Shown here piece after piece: positions 1-11,706 of a stretch of 64,000 nt of DNA. The stretch is from positions 744,001 to 808,000 of the forward strand of contig VNWV01000008.1 in NCBI GenBank assembly GCA_009801085.1. The letters run 5' to 3'. The number at the start of each line of letters is the position of its first letter. Within the stretch, counting starts at the first letter, position 1. Made by a program: the position numbers and the translations under genes. The notes under the pieces are model-generated. The model saw nothing but the letters and a program-made list of their open reading frames with translations. It did not search any database and was not told the origin of the DNA. Source of the DNA: Lasiodiplodia sp. COLG20 (taxonomy: Eukaryota; Ascomycota; Dothideomycetes; Botryosphaeriales; Botryosphaeriaceae).

Positions 1-3000
1 GTCGCTGTGTCTCATGCCGCGGTGACCCAGCGGCTTTGCGGGCGCCAGTGTCTCGGAGCCGATCAGCACGCGCGCAGCAGCTGTTGCCGATGCTGAATTC
101 CCCCCTACGGATGTTGTTCCTGGAAAGAAGCGCACGCTCCGTGCGGCGGCCGTGGAGGGCAAGAAGACCGTCTCGCGCGGCTCGGCGAGGACGAGGTCGG
201 CGCCCTCGTTATCATCACCGTGTTGGCCTGATACATCATCCGCCGCCGCTGTCGAAGATGAAGGTGGTGGAGAGTGCATCTTCTCCTTCGGAAAATGCAG
301 GGGGAAGAGGCGCACGCGATGCACGCGCACCATTCTCGCGCTTTGCGTTACGTACAGGTGTTCCGGCGTCCAGATGATGGCGAAAGGCAAGCGGGTGACG
401 GGCAGCGAGCGGACTGCCTGGAGGGCGAGCTTGGCGCGGTGGATCTGTGTGGGCGGGGTGCGCGTGGGCTTGGTTGGGTCGAGGCGGTAGGTTGAGAGGA
501 AGAGGGAGAGGTGGAGGGGGTCTGGGGCGGGGGCTTCTTTGGAGTTGGCGGTGTTGTTGTTGGTGTCCTTCTTCCTTTTCTCCTCTTTCACGGCTCTCCT
601 CTGTTTGCGCTGGTCCCGGCGGCTGAGCGGATTGCGGTGCGCTTCCAGCGTGGCGATGTGCAGGTATCGGCTGTCAGGGGAGAAGTGGCATTTGATGAAG
701 ACTTGGCGCGTCATTGACGTGGTGGGACGGAGCTTGCGCGTGAAAAAGTGTTTCCTTTCGTAGTCGAGAAACAGCACAGTGCTCGGTCCCAGGGGCCACA
801 CTACCAGCGGTAGGGATGGATGGATGGCGGGAGGTGAGTCGTAAAGAGGTAGATGTAGGGGCTGGCGCAGGCGTATGAGACGCTTCATTCCCGAAGCGGA
901 TGTGCTGAATACTTGAATGGAAGCCTGCAAGTCTGGCTCGGTCTGCTTCTTGAGCCTCGTGGTTCGTATATAGGCGAGAAAGGCCCGACCCATTCCTCCT
1001 TCATCACTTTCACTGTCATCCAGTGCGACGTATGCCTCGTCCGCATCTGAGTCGTCATCGTGGTACCCTTTGCGGAAGCGAGCAAAAGGATTGGCACCGA
1101 GGTCGCTTCCACTACTGACTTCCGACTCTGTCTCCTCTGATTCGTCATCTGTCGACGATTCGCTCTCGGAACTCCCGCCATACCCCTTGAAAATATCCAA
1201 GATATTTTCATCCTCCAGCTCATCGCTTTGCTCAGTTGACGCCTCGCTCCAACTTTCGTTCACGGAGCTCCAGCTGTCTTCGGAGCTGGCTGATGAGATT
1301 TCATCATCATCAGTACTTGTATCCGACTCTTCGGTGTCGGAAGAACTGTCATCTCCACTCTTAGACTGCGCTCTCGCAAACAAAGTGACGAGGTCCTGGA
1401 CAGGATCTTCAGTGCTGCTGCTTTCGGCATCTAGTTTGGTGCTGTTCCGACGACTGGCAAAGACGAGCAGTCCTGGACGCGAAGCGAACTCTTCGAAATA
1501 CGCAGGTGCCTGATCTTCCTCCCCACTTTTAGGCGGCTGAACCTTGAAGTCTCCCTCCTGATCCTGTAGAAAGACTGAGGACCCGATGCGAAGGCAGCGG
1601 CCACCCTCTTCAAACGCTATTGGCTTCGCTCTACTATGTCTTGCCCTCGTGTCGCCGCCTTCGAGTCTGAGGTAAAGTGGCCAGTGCGATTCCTCTCCAA
1701 CCTCGATAAACTGCCTTTTGTAGAGGAATGGCTGTTCTAAGTTTCTTAGGTGCCACGTTTCGCAGGTATATTGGAGATGAGAAGCGGTGGTGCGAGAGCT
1801 ATGCAGTCATCATGCATCAGTACGGGTTGCCCATTACACGCTTGATTGGATACTTACGCAAATTGCAGCACATGAACAACATCTCCAGCATTTGAATAAC
1901 CCTCGTAGCACTGACGTGTGATTTTGATGCCAGCTAGGTCACCACTGCTTAGTTTGAAGCTGACGTACCGGCTCTGCAACCGAGACATGAAATTTTCTTT
2001 ACCGAGAGCACCGAAAAGGCAACGGTCGATTTCGCCCGCGAACTGGGACATCAGGCATTTTTGGTTCTCGCAGCACCCACATTTGAGATAGTAAGACCAC
2101 TCGTGAATGAATTCGCGATAGTCTCGTCGAATGCCGAAGCCCTCGACCTGAGCATTCTTTGGGGCGAACCAATCTGGAAAAACTCTCCGAAGGAACCTTT
2201 GATGCTCAGGCCGTCCATTCACTGTGAAAATTGAAAAGTGACTGTCAACGTAGATGTGTTGGAGCTGGAGTAGGGTCTGATAATTTGGAGAGAGGACGAA
2301 GCGAGATACCAGCGCCTTCAGCTCTGATGTCGGCTTCACTGCGTCGAGGTGTTTGTCCCAGTACTTGGCTGAGTAGCGCAAGAATCCATCCCCGTCTATT
2401 GACTCTCCGCTGAAGGTTTTCCATTGGCCATCTGAGAACCTTAATAAGCCCTTGAGCCTTGGATCAGCAAGATACTTAATGCAAACTTCCGCCAAATGAT
2501 ACTCGTTGATAGAAACGGTTTCCGGCCTTGGGTGGGTTTTCGCAAGAATATCAGGATTGAGCTCCAGGAACCCCCGAACGGTGGCGTGAAAGAGTTCGCA
2601 CCGGCCTGACCCATCGTCTTCAGAGCCCTTTGTGATGATGAAAGGAGGTAGGAGTGTTTCAACTTTGTGCAGGAGAGGTTTCCTCCTTGGTTCTTTGGAG
2701 CCAGAGCTGCGCATCATGCAGAGAGCATCTCGAAGCTCGTCGATTGAGACTCGACGGCGTGCAAAACAAACAATGGACAAAATTTTGCTATCACCTGTGT
2801 CAGCATGGAACTGACGAGCAGAGTAAAGAACAAACCTCGCAAGATCTTGGTCGTGCTCTGGTGTGCGACGCAACAGATCCTTGTAGTATTCATCCAAGCT
2901 CCACGGCTGGCTTCTCTGGATGAATTCTTGCACATCTTCAGGACTTTCACATACTTCTCTGAGATGTCTTATCATGCAACGCGCCCAAAGGAAATTTCCT

Positions 3001-4733
3001 TTCACTTTATCCCTCAGCATATTCACAAGCTGGTCAAGTTCGTCTGGCTCAAGCTCCAATCTTTTGAGTTGAGGTATTTCCCGGTCGAAGAACGACCGCA
3101 GCGCTGTTTCATTTTGGTTGGTGAGCTGGAGTCGAAGATGAGACTTCGCGCTTTCGGCAATATGGGTGCGATATTGACTTGATATCCAAAGCCGAAGTAT
3201 TCCAATGGACGCCAAATCAGTCAGTTCCGATAGAGCCTGGCATACTGGCTGAGAAAATGATGTGCCTTCTGGGAAATCCTCATCAACCCCATCGAGAAAT
3301 ACAAAGATTCTCGTGAAAGTCCCGGACTCTGCTATGGCTCTGATCATTCCCAGAATATTGCTTTTCATGCTAGGTAGGGCCTGCGAGAAGGTGCTTACAG
3401 AGTCTGGTACTCCCTTGGTGATCTTCCATAGCTGTTCAAGCAACTGTGTAGCAATGCTTTGGAGGATACGTGGCGTAGGAACTCTCTCATCAAACCGATA
3501 GAAATAAGATGCGACGCCAGCTGCAGGGAATTTCTCTTTCGTCTTCTGGATCATTTGCGAGCAAAGCATTGTTTTCCCAGCTCCGGGAGTAGCAGTAAGC
3601 CAGAAAATTGGATGATTTGCCGAGTCTGCACTCCATTCTTGGAATTCAGGAGTGTCAAAAATCCAGCCAGTTGTGTCCACTACGCTCGTTTCTGGATGAA
3701 TGGAGTCAATGCGTTCCAGACTGCTTCCTGCAGATTGGCCTCCAAGCCATTGGATCGCTGATTGGTATGTTTTCACTATAATAATTCCAATCGTCAGTCA
3801 GAAGTTAGTGATTATAGGGATCTGCCTTACATCTCTGTTCCTCATTCTGCTGAGTGACAAATTTGGCGAATTCTTGTCTGTGGCTATCCCCCCTTTCTTG
3901 GTCAATCCATCCGCCCATATCTTCCAAATCTTCTCTATCCGTTTTTATAGCCGACGATATCTTTTCAAACTCTCGCGTAGATGAAGGGCTCAAGCTTTTG
4001 AGCAGAAAGACAGGCGCTGCGTTCATTAATCAGCGGTGGTTCAAGGATCGAGGATTCATAGTACGCACTTGACCTCTTGCACTCTTTCCACACCAGAGTG
4101 CAGAACGCGACAACATTCAAGCACGACCTATGCAGGACATCGTTCATCGCGTCTGACTCATGGAAGAGATCCTTGAAATGATTGATCCGCTTCAGGTGAA
4201 ACGTTACACGGTCGATTTGATCTCCAAAGGCTTCAAAAAGATTTGCGGCTCTGCTGGCACTCTGCAGTATTGTCAGAAGTCAACACATGTGCCTCACGTG
4301 ATGGAATTCCTACGTTTATGAGGATCTTGAGGCATCCCCAGATGACCGCACCCGGTGTTGGGTCCGCCTGACAGATTGTGTCGATCACATTGTAATATCC
4401 GGTCAAAAGATTCACTACGGGAGAGACAATTCGATTGAATACTCTCCAGGAGCGATTTCGTGACGCCCTGCGTTCTTCGGCGGCTTTCAGCGCGGATAGA
4501 GAAGCTGATGTGATTGGGCCATTTTTGATATCGTCCCGAATCTCACGGAAGAAGATTGCCGCATCCTTGTCCAGAATCGATGCGACGCGGTCACGAACGT
4601 CTTTTTCAAATGTGTTGGTTGACCTTTCCGTAATCAGCAAGCAGTCATTCTACGACAGCAATCAGGAGTGCTCCAACCTGCTAATAGAAGTCGAGCCAAC
4701 CGTTGAAGGGCTAGCAGATCTAGCACCTTTCAT
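1..4733 (-). CDS. NACHT-domain NLR-like protein, C-terminus off the left edge
   Basis: Proposed exons (minus strand): 4733-4678, 4623-4314, 4261-4065, 3994-3831, 3775-1858 and 1798 to the window edge. All phases join, giving at least 1481 residues. The first four exons encode the helical N-terminal region usual in fungal NACHT proteins (a DUF7708-like pattern). The NTPase follows, with the P-loop TPGAGKT near residue 307 and the Walker B-like FVFLDGVDE near 398. The last exon stays open for 1798 nt. It holds a roughly 120-residue stretch very rich in Ser, Asp and Glu (about 1430-1000), then beta-strand-rich sequence including FSPDSRYLHIA, which resembles a propeller blade. Such STAND proteins are thought to act as cytoplasmic sensors in fungal non-self recognition and cell death; this role is from the family. 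The ATG at 4733, the weak GTTGGA donor after exon 1 and the exon 3 donor (4065 or 4074) are the least certain points. Confidence 0.82.
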
Positions 4734-5534
4734 GGTCTGGATATTTTGTAGTTTCAAGAACGACAACTGTAGAAAGTTGATTTTCGTCGTCTTCTTGTCT
4801 TACATCCTGAGAGCGGATCACAATTAGATACTCAGTAGTGCTCAAGAATGTTGATTTTCCCACTAGTGTGATCAGTTGCGCTACGTCAGCAGTATGTAGG
4901 CATCCTTAGCTGCATAGATAACGAAATATGACAACGCATACCTTTCCATGAGGCTAAAGAAATCAGGATTCGGCTACACCAGCGGCATATACCCAACCAC
5001 TGAAGTATGCGTGCTAACTGCGTCATTTATTGTATGACGTGAGAATCGCATTTGGGGCGTTGTGATGAGGCTCTACCGGCGGGGTCGCACCGTCTCAGGA
5101 AATACTCCGCAGTTTCCCGTGTGGGGGCCACGCAGATCGACTGATTGAGACACGCCACAGCTCATCAATCTCTCCAATCAAGAGTGTTGACGAGCTAAGA
5201 AACCACGCCCGAATATCGAAATTGTATTTCTTAGGAGTTGAAGTGTTTTCTTTATCTCATCAGGATTGCTCATGAGCAGCGGCCATATTGTTTCGTTAAA
5301 TCAACTCACTTTCAAATATTAAAGCTTGGTGTACAGATATCCTGTAGGTCATGCTTGCCCCATTGTTTTTTCTTTGCTTATTGTTGCCTGCTAACTACCA
5401 AAATGTTTCTGACGTCAGAACGACAGGACGCTGCATAGCTGGAGCAAACCTTTGAATACATTTGATATATTAGACGTTACTCCTCTCACACACAAGAGGA
5501 TCGGAAACCTACGCAAACGTCTATTGCACTCATC
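4734..5534. other. Shared upstream region of the NACHT and AAA+ genes
   Basis: About 800 bp lie between the divergent starts of the NACHT gene (minus) and the AAA+ ATPase (plus). No ORF here looks coding. It probably contains both promoters and could allow co-regulation. I see no repeat or RNA gene. Confidence 0.5.
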
Positions 5535-7732
5535 ATGTCTCAAGAAGAAAAGGCGGGTACCGAGGGTTCTAGTGAGATGAAGCGTATCAAGCGCGTAGAT
5601 GAATAGTATGCATCCTTCCAATGGCACCAAAGAACATGGCTGACAGAACATATCAGTTACGACTAGTGAGGACCCGAACAGCGCATTATCTCGAAACCAT
5701 CTCCTAACAGTTCTATAAAGTCGGACCTACTCGTGGAAGCAAAAGAAATCCGCCAAACGCCAGAAGAAGAAGGATCAAAGAGGTGTGGTACTGCTCGTTC
5801 GACGGAAAATCGGCTATAAGGGGGATCTCAAAAGGACGCAAATCGAAATAACCAGTCCGGCTTTGGCCGAAGTCCTCAGATGCTTGAACCCTGAAGATGA
5901 TAATCTAGAGCAGAGTGATCCCCCTGTGGTATGTCCGAACCACAAGCTGCAACTTTCCCCAGCTGACTCTATTTGCAGGCAGATCCGGTTCTATTCTACC
6001 ACTCCCGAAAGAGGCTGAAAGAGAAGCTTGATGCTGAAAAGTCCGGAGACGACCCAGACCACGATCTTATCGTTGGCTTAACCACTGCCCTCGACTACAT
6101 CCAAAACGACCATGCACAAACTGAAGCCAACATGAAAACGCTACTTGGCAGAGAACAAATTACGTGGGAGCTCATATGGGCACTCTTCACGCCAAACAGT
6201 CTCGCTTATCACTACCACGAGCTCACCCAGCAAGTCCAACTGCTCCGCTTTCGCAAAGTTACCAAGAGATTTGACCCCAAGATGAAGATCTGGTATTGGT
6301 TGTTTGATTGCGATATGATCGTGTTTGATGGCGATAAATTTGGCCTCACCAGACTTGATCATCTCAGAATCGATGAGTACCCAGGTTCACGGAGTATACG
6401 CGATCTTCCGCTGTATCCACTGGACTTCGTCAAAGAAAAGGACTCAGTCTTTGACCATGCAGTGGCTCGGGGCAAACGGTATTCTGCTATCAGAGGAGCA
6501 CAATACATGGAATGCGACGGGCCTGCAATGCGCGAGCTACTCGACAACGACCTCGAGCCGAAAAAATTCACCTTCTCGGTAACTCACTCTCATGATTACA
6601 AAAACTATTTACTAACCAGACTTCAAGGCATTTGGACGGGCAATGGTTGATGCAAAAGGCTTCCGGACCTTCCAACCAAATGCAACGTACAACTACGCTG
6701 TCTACAAACAGCTCGAACCGGCGCTCTCACCCGAGCAGTATGCCATTTGTAGCCCAGTAATCATGGGGTTCAGCCTCGGCATGAAACAGTGGGGTGAGTA
6801 TGAAGCCCTCATGAGGTGGTCTGACCCAACTGACCTGTCTCTCAGGTGGCCTGGGCATGGACTACTGCCGCGAGATTGAATGGGGATCCGAGGCCTTCAA
6901 AAGTCTTGTTCTGGAAGAGAACAAGAAGACCCTGGTGCATTCTTTGGTGACGCAACACATGTCCAAGGGGTTCGACGACGTGGTGGCTGGCAAGGGCAAG
7001 GGCCTCATCGGACTGCTCAGCGGCCATCCTGGCTGCGGAAAGACATTGACCGCCGAAGCCATCTCCGAGGAGACGAGAAAACCCCTCTACTCGGTCAGCG
7101 CGGGAGAGCTTGGTACAGACCCTTCCAATGTCGACACGCGTTTGACCGAGATCCTCGAACTGGCAAATAGATGGGATGCCATCCTGCTGCTCGATGAAGC
7201 TGACGTGTTCCTGCAACGGCGTAACGATACGGACGTTGTGCGCAATGCGCTAGTGTCCATATTTCTGCGGCAGCTGGAGTATTACAGGGGGATTTTGATA
7301 CTTACCACCAACCGAATCGGTATCTTTGATGATGCTTTTGAAAGTAAGAACCTGAGGATACATCTACGGCAGACATGACTGACTTCTTCAGGTCGGATCC
7401 ATTTCAGCCTCCACTATCCTGACCTTGACTTCGCTTCCCGCAAGCAGTTATGGCGGACCTTTTTCAGCAGACTTACCAAGGCTACGCAGTTGCAGACCAC
7501 GATTGATGATATTCATCTTGATGAACTTGCGAGCCATGACCTCAATGGCCGGCAAATCAAGAATCTGATCAGCAATGGGATATCCATAGCGCTGCATCAG
7601 AAATTGCCACTGTCCATTGACCATATTCGCACAGCTCTCAACATTCTTTTCGGCTGGAGGAAAGCTGTGGAGGAGGAGTTGTCAGGACGAACTGCCTCCG
7701 CACTCAATTTTGAGAATGCAGATCAAGCTTAA
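5535..7732 (+). CDS. AAA+ ATPase with N-terminal DUF7025-like region
   Basis: Exons 5535-5605, 5721-5928, 5979-6578, 6628-6793, 6846-7343 and 7392-7732 join in phase to a 627-residue protein. The first ATG lies in a lysine-rich leader. Residues about 90-340 match the pattern of the uncharacterised domain (DUF7025) that precedes AAA modules in many fungal proteins. The AAA core shows Walker A GHPGCGKT near residue 408, Walker B ILLLDEAD near 463, a sensor-1 segment ILTTNR, and the arginine-containing FESRIHFSLHYPDL just downstream. It should be a P-loop ATPase that remodels a partner protein or complex; the substrate is unknown. The second splice acceptor used (AAAG at 5717-5720) avoids an in-frame stop that the nearer CAG at 5708-5710 would create. 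It is divergent from the NACHT gene and close to the HET gene. Confidence 0.88.
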
Positions 7733-8042
7733 TAATTGTTCCCGGGTCGTGGTGTTTAGTCTGTGTTACTGATATGCGTTTTGGTAGAGGAAGAAAAATT
7801 CAAGGTTTTGTGCATGCGATTATCTCAATCTTGATTAAGATGGTGATAGTCCCCTTGAGGTTTACACCATAAATGTCTATGTGCAAATTCTTAGTGAAAT
7901 GACTCGATTCTGAAGTATGAGTCACATCTACGGAACCATTAATCAGTGCTTAAATCGTCCAGCAGCCTCCCCAAAAAAGAAAAATACCCTCGCTCCATGC
8001 TGAAACTTCCCACTTGGGGCACTTTTTTCGTTGACACAGGGT
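7733..8042. other. Intergenic, no gene seen
   Basis: AT-rich 3' flank of the AAA+ gene. I see no coding pattern, repeat or RNA gene. Confidence 0.5.
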
Positions 8043-8429
8043 TCATTTGTTTGAATCGTTCCGCCGCGACTCGCCGATCCACAGCATGACCTGGCCGGCA
8101 TCGTGTGGAACTTCATTGAGGAATCGGCTCATTGGATCACCGTTGTTGGTGATCTGTTGTCCCGATGATGGTATCAGAGGAGTGGTTTGGTTGGAACCAA
8201 AGGCCTGGTGATTCTGATGATCTGAACCTGCGCAGTCCTCCGTCCAGGAGCCCGTGCCTTGAAGTGGGTAGTGCTGTTCCGGACGTCTTCTTTGCAGGAT
8301 TAGCGTACAAATATTCATTTCTACAAAAACAAGTACACTACTTACTTCGGTCCTTTGTTGGCTTTTGGATCTGACATTCTGACTCCTGTTATGAAAATTG
8401 TCTTGAACCTGATGCTTTGAAGTATCCAT
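8043..8429 (-). CDS. Possible small hypothetical protein
   Basis: An ATG-started open frame of 128 codons, rich in Gln, Asn and Ser, ending in a charged C-terminus (GESRRNDSNK). It matches no family I recognise. A good intron signal lies inside it: a GTAAGT donor at 8345 and a CAAAG acceptor ending at 8290. That 56-nt intron would change the frame and give a shorter, 77-residue product. The unspliced frame has the more natural-looking C-terminus. Nothing in the neighbourhood indicates a function, and the ORF may be chance. Confidence 0.3.
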   Translation of the reverse strand: MDTSKHQVQDNFHNRSQNVRSKSQQRTEVSSVLVFVEMNICTLILQRRRPEQHYPLQGTGSWTEDCAGSDHQNHQAFGSNQTTPLIPSSGQQITNNGDPMSRFLNEVPHDAGQVMLWIGESRRNDSNK

Positions 8430-9267
8430 TGAGCTGGGTTCGAGATGGGGTCGAATTATATAGACAACTTAGTATGCATTCATGCTCGATGGGAATCAAT
8501 CTCATCAGCCTCCGCTGCCCGATCTAACCCGATTCTCAATTCCTGGTGCAACACTAGCTAGCAGTGTAGCAGTAATGGTCGCTAGTATTCAAAGACTCTG
8601 ACCACGTTACTGATTCCCAAAAGAGGCAGCCCAATCATGAATTGCCATGATACTAATGCCCATACAAAAGTGTAGTGTCATGATTGGTCAGGTGTTGGGA
8701 ATCTTTCATGCCTTGGGGTCTAAAATACGAGAAGGTTGAAGCTGACTCGGTCGCTTCCGCTTAGATTCGCAGCCAGCAGCGTACTGTGTAACACTTCGCT
8801 TCCGTCATGGACCGAACGGATTGTGGTGCCATAGCTGATCCGTTAGGCAACGAGCCCCGCCCCCGGCCAGCGTGCAGACTAAATCCCATACCCACATTAT
8901 TAACAGGTGTTCTCTTTTCATAAAACGGGAACCTGGAAATCATGCGGTGCGTGGGAATCATGCAGTATATGATTTGACCAGCTCCTTAGTTTGAATGGTC
9001 CCAAGCCTGTTTGTTTGCAAGGCGTTTCTAAGACCTTTAAAAACTAAAATAGAGTAACCGTAGTAGGAGGATTTCTAATACACCATTCATGAATATATGA
9101 GCAGAGTCAAGCAGTATTGGGTCTTGTGACGATCAATCTATGATATTATACGTCTAATCAATATCCAGCTTCAACATTTCTCCAATGAAGGATTACGTGG
9201 ATCTGAGGTCAAGGACGAACAGCGCTTCCCAAAATTCATAGAATTTATGCTTTGACATGAGCTCTGG
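8430..9267. other. Intergenic, no gene seen
   Basis: AT-rich DNA between the small ORF and the 3' end of the HET gene. No coding pattern or obvious repeat. Confidence 0.5.
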
Positions 9268-11706
9268 TCACTCTATTTCTACCTCGGCAACAGTCTCATC
9301 TTTGAACACTTGGCTTGACTTGGGCCATCGTGCGATACCTATTCTCCTGTAGCTTCGCCTCTGCCCAGCTCGAGCCAACACGAGCACGAAGAAACGAAGC
9401 TCCTTTTTAGACCATTCTGCACCAACTCTTTCTCTCTCATGGCCCACGAGCAAGCATGTAACTTCCTGCTCGATTTCCCGACCCTCCGAGTCTCGGACAA
9501 AGAGGTAGCAGTCAGTGCCAATCGGGAACCCCGGCGTCCGGCCAAACTTCTCGAAGGTGACGTACGCATCCTCCCTGACGTGGCTGTACGAGAAGCCCTT
9601 CGGGACGGACTTCGGTTCACCAGTCCGGAGCTTCCCCCGTATAACACGTCCGCGCATCCTCAAGACGCCTTCGACGACGCTCCCAAACGGATTCCCATCT
9701 TCCGTCGTGCAAACGAGGCGCTCCAGATCCACCACCGCGTCCGCGTCCACCTCGACCCTCTCCAAATACCCGTAGTAATGCGCGCTCCTGGCGCCGGGCC
9801 AGCTCGCATACCACATCCACGACCAGCTAGGCGGACCGCTGTCAGCCTTCTCCCAATTGACCGGATACAAGCGGCTGCCCTCGTCGTGGGCGATCCGCTT
9901 CTTGTTGCCGACCCACAGCAAGTTGCGGGGCAGATCGGCCGTCCACATGCCGGCCACGTACCTGCCGCCGCTGCTGCCGCTGATGCGGTCGCCGACCTTC
10001 TGCGCGACGCCGGCGAAGGCGAAAGGCAGGTCGCGCGGGTGCGAGAACTGCAGGTGGTTGTAGCGGGTGACGATGGACATCCAGTCGTACAGCAGCGACT
10101 GCGGGGTCGAGTCCGGCTCGAAAATGTTCTGGAACTGCGTCTTCATGGGGAGCTGCTGCGGCACCGCCTGCGTTTCGTCATCATCATCTTCTTCTTCGTT
10201 GTTGCAGTCGCCGAGATCGCCGCACTCGCACCAGGTGCACGCCCGGCACTCCCACACCAGCTCCGACGCGGTGCAGTGCAGCGTGCGCCTGCTCAGCAGT
10301 CTTTCTTGAAACACCCAGCCGCGCTGCAACAGCGGGTTGGCCGGGTCTTCCGGGCTGCGCAACAGGAAGTTGCCGTGCGTGATCTGCGGGAAGGGCCGCA
10401 CCCACACCCCTCCTCCTTCCCCTTCTTTTCCTCCACCGCCCCCGCCGCTCACTTCTCTCGCTTCCATGCTGGTCGTCTGCACCTTCTCCCTTTTAAACGC
10501 GCCGGGCTCATACACGTGCGTTCGCGAGAAGAACAAGCTGCCCGCCGAATTCGGCAGCGCGGTAGCGGCGATGTTGAGGTGCGAGTGCGAGTAGATGTCG
10601 GCCATGCGATACGCGTGGTGGCGCCAGTCGTCGGCGCTGTCCTGGATGATGCAGAGCGAGTCGATCCAGAGGAAGTGGCAGCCGACCATGCGGGTGACGG
10701 TGATGGCGTCGCGGAAGAGGCGCGGGAGCGTTTCGACTTGCAGGTGCTCGAGGTGGGCGTCCAGGTTGGCGTGGACCGTCTTCTTGAGGGCGAGGGCGTC
10801 GGTCTCGTTGCCCCAGCAGTGGCTGAGGGTCGTGTAGGCGCCGCCGGCGAAGCCAGGCCGCGTCGTGTCGACCAGGCGCAGGTGCCGGTCGTCGCCGTCC
10901 GGGTGGATGTAGATGAGGCGCTTCGGCGGGTTGGCGGTCGAAGAGGTGTCGGAGCAGATGCGGTGGTGGGTGCTGCAGGCTTTCAGCCACTGGTTGAGCT
11001 TGCGCTGGTAGTGCTCGGGGGTGAGGGCGGCGGGGATGTGCTCTTTGCGTCCGAAGGCCGGGTGGATGGTGGTTGCTGGTCCTTTTGCCAAATGTAAGCA
11101 TCCCGCTATTCGTCGTAGTGCATGTTGTTTTCTTTTACCGGGCTGGCTGTAGAACTCTAGAGGAGCCCGCCTCAGGAAATGCTCGAATTCCAGCGGATTC
11201 TGGCCCAACTTGCGGCCCCAGTTCCCCTCAGCCTGCACCACGCGCTTGTACAGCGCGTTGGAAACGAGTAGGCTGCGTCCCGGGCGCAACTCGATGCAGG
11301 GCCGGTAGAACTTGTCGTCCTCGTCCTCCTCCGAGGTCCTCTTGCTGGCCTCGCGCTGCCACGCGACGTCGTCCATCTTGGAGTCCTTGCGATCGGGCGG
11401 GCCCATGGTGGCCTTGGAGCGGTACTGCTCCCACTCGCGCATCGCGTGGCCCGTCAACCCGACCTGCTTGACGTTCCAGACGGCCTGGATGCCGCGGTGC
11501 AGGACGGCGCAGATGCGGCAGCCCTGCGTCGCGCGCTTCTCCAGTTCCCAGAACGACGTTATGTGGTACCGCAGCCCCTGGCCTTGGTAGAAGAAGGGTT
11601 CCCTCAGTGGCGCGTCGTACAGGCTGTAGTCCAGATCGAGACATGCGGGGCAGACGGGCCTTGCAGCTGCCGCCTGCTGCCTGACCTGTCGTCCATCGTC
11701 CACCAT
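9268..11706 (-). CDS. Heterokaryon incompatibility (HET) domain protein
   Basis: A long minus-strand frame. The first ATG is at 11706; an in-frame stop lies just upstream at 11716-11718. The N-terminal part has a Cys-rich motif (CPACLDLDY, then CRICAVLH) common in these proteins. The HET domain starts near residue 272-291 with YTTLSHCWGNE and continues with FLWIDSLCIIQDSADDW and MADIYSHSHLNIAAT, all HET hallmarks. A probable 57-nt intron (GT at 11138, AG ending 11082) is a multiple of three with no in-frame stop. The product is therefore 793 residues spliced or 812 if the intron is kept. A poly-Gly run and a Glu/Asp run (EEEDDDDE) break the C-terminal half. HET proteins trigger cell death on incompatible fusion; which partner this one senses cannot be told. 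It lies about 1.5 kb beyond the AAA+ gene. Confidence 0.9.
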   Translation of the reverse strand: MVDDGRQVRQQAAAARPVCPACLDLDYSLYDAPLREPFFYQGQGLRYHITSFWELEKRATQGCRICAVLHRGIQAVWNVKQVGLTGHAMREWEQYRSKATMGPPDRKDSKMDDVAWQREASKRTSEEDEDDKFYRPCIELRPGRSLLVSNALYKRVVQAEGNWGRKLGQNPLEFEHFLRRAPLEFYSQPGKRKQHALRRIAGCLHLAKGPATTIHPAFGRKEHIPAALTPEHYQRKLNQWLKACSTHHRICSDTSSTANPPKRLIYIHPDGDDRHLRLVDTTRPGFAGGAYTTLSHCWGNETDALALKKTVHANLDAHLEHLQVETLPRLFRDAITVTRMVGCHFLWIDSLCIIQDSADDWRHHAYRMADIYSHSHLNIAATALPNSAGSLFFSRTHVYEPGAFKREKVQTTSMEAREVSGGGGGGKEGEGGGVWVRPFPQITHGNFLLRSPEDPANPLLQRGWVFQERLLSRRTLHCTASELVWECRACTWCECGDLGDCNNEEEDDDDETQAVPQQLPMKTQFQNIFEPDSTPQSLLYDWMSIVTRYNHLQFSHPRDLPFAFAGVAQKVGDRISGSSGGRYVAGMWTADLPRNLLWVGNKKRIAHDEGSRLYPVNWEKADSGPPSWSWMWYASWPGARSAHYYGYLERVEVDADAVVDLERLVCTTEDGNPFGSVVEGVLRMRGRVIRGKLRTGEPKSVPKGFSYSHVREDAYVTFEKFGRTPGFPIGTDCYLFVRDSEGREIEQEVTCLLVGHERERVGAEWSKKELRFFVLVLARAGQRRSYRRIGIARWPKSSQVFKDETVAEVEIE

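Noticed and set aside
1070..1513. Ser-rich plus-strand frame of 147 codons
   Set aside because: It is the complement of the acidic linker of the NACHT protein; the minus frame is continuous with the NACHT exons across a phase-matched intron.
9439..11097. 552-codon plus-strand frame
   Set aside because: Lies antisense to the HET gene, is rich in Val/Ala/Arg/Gly as expected of a complementary-strand frame of a GC-biased gene, and has no domain.
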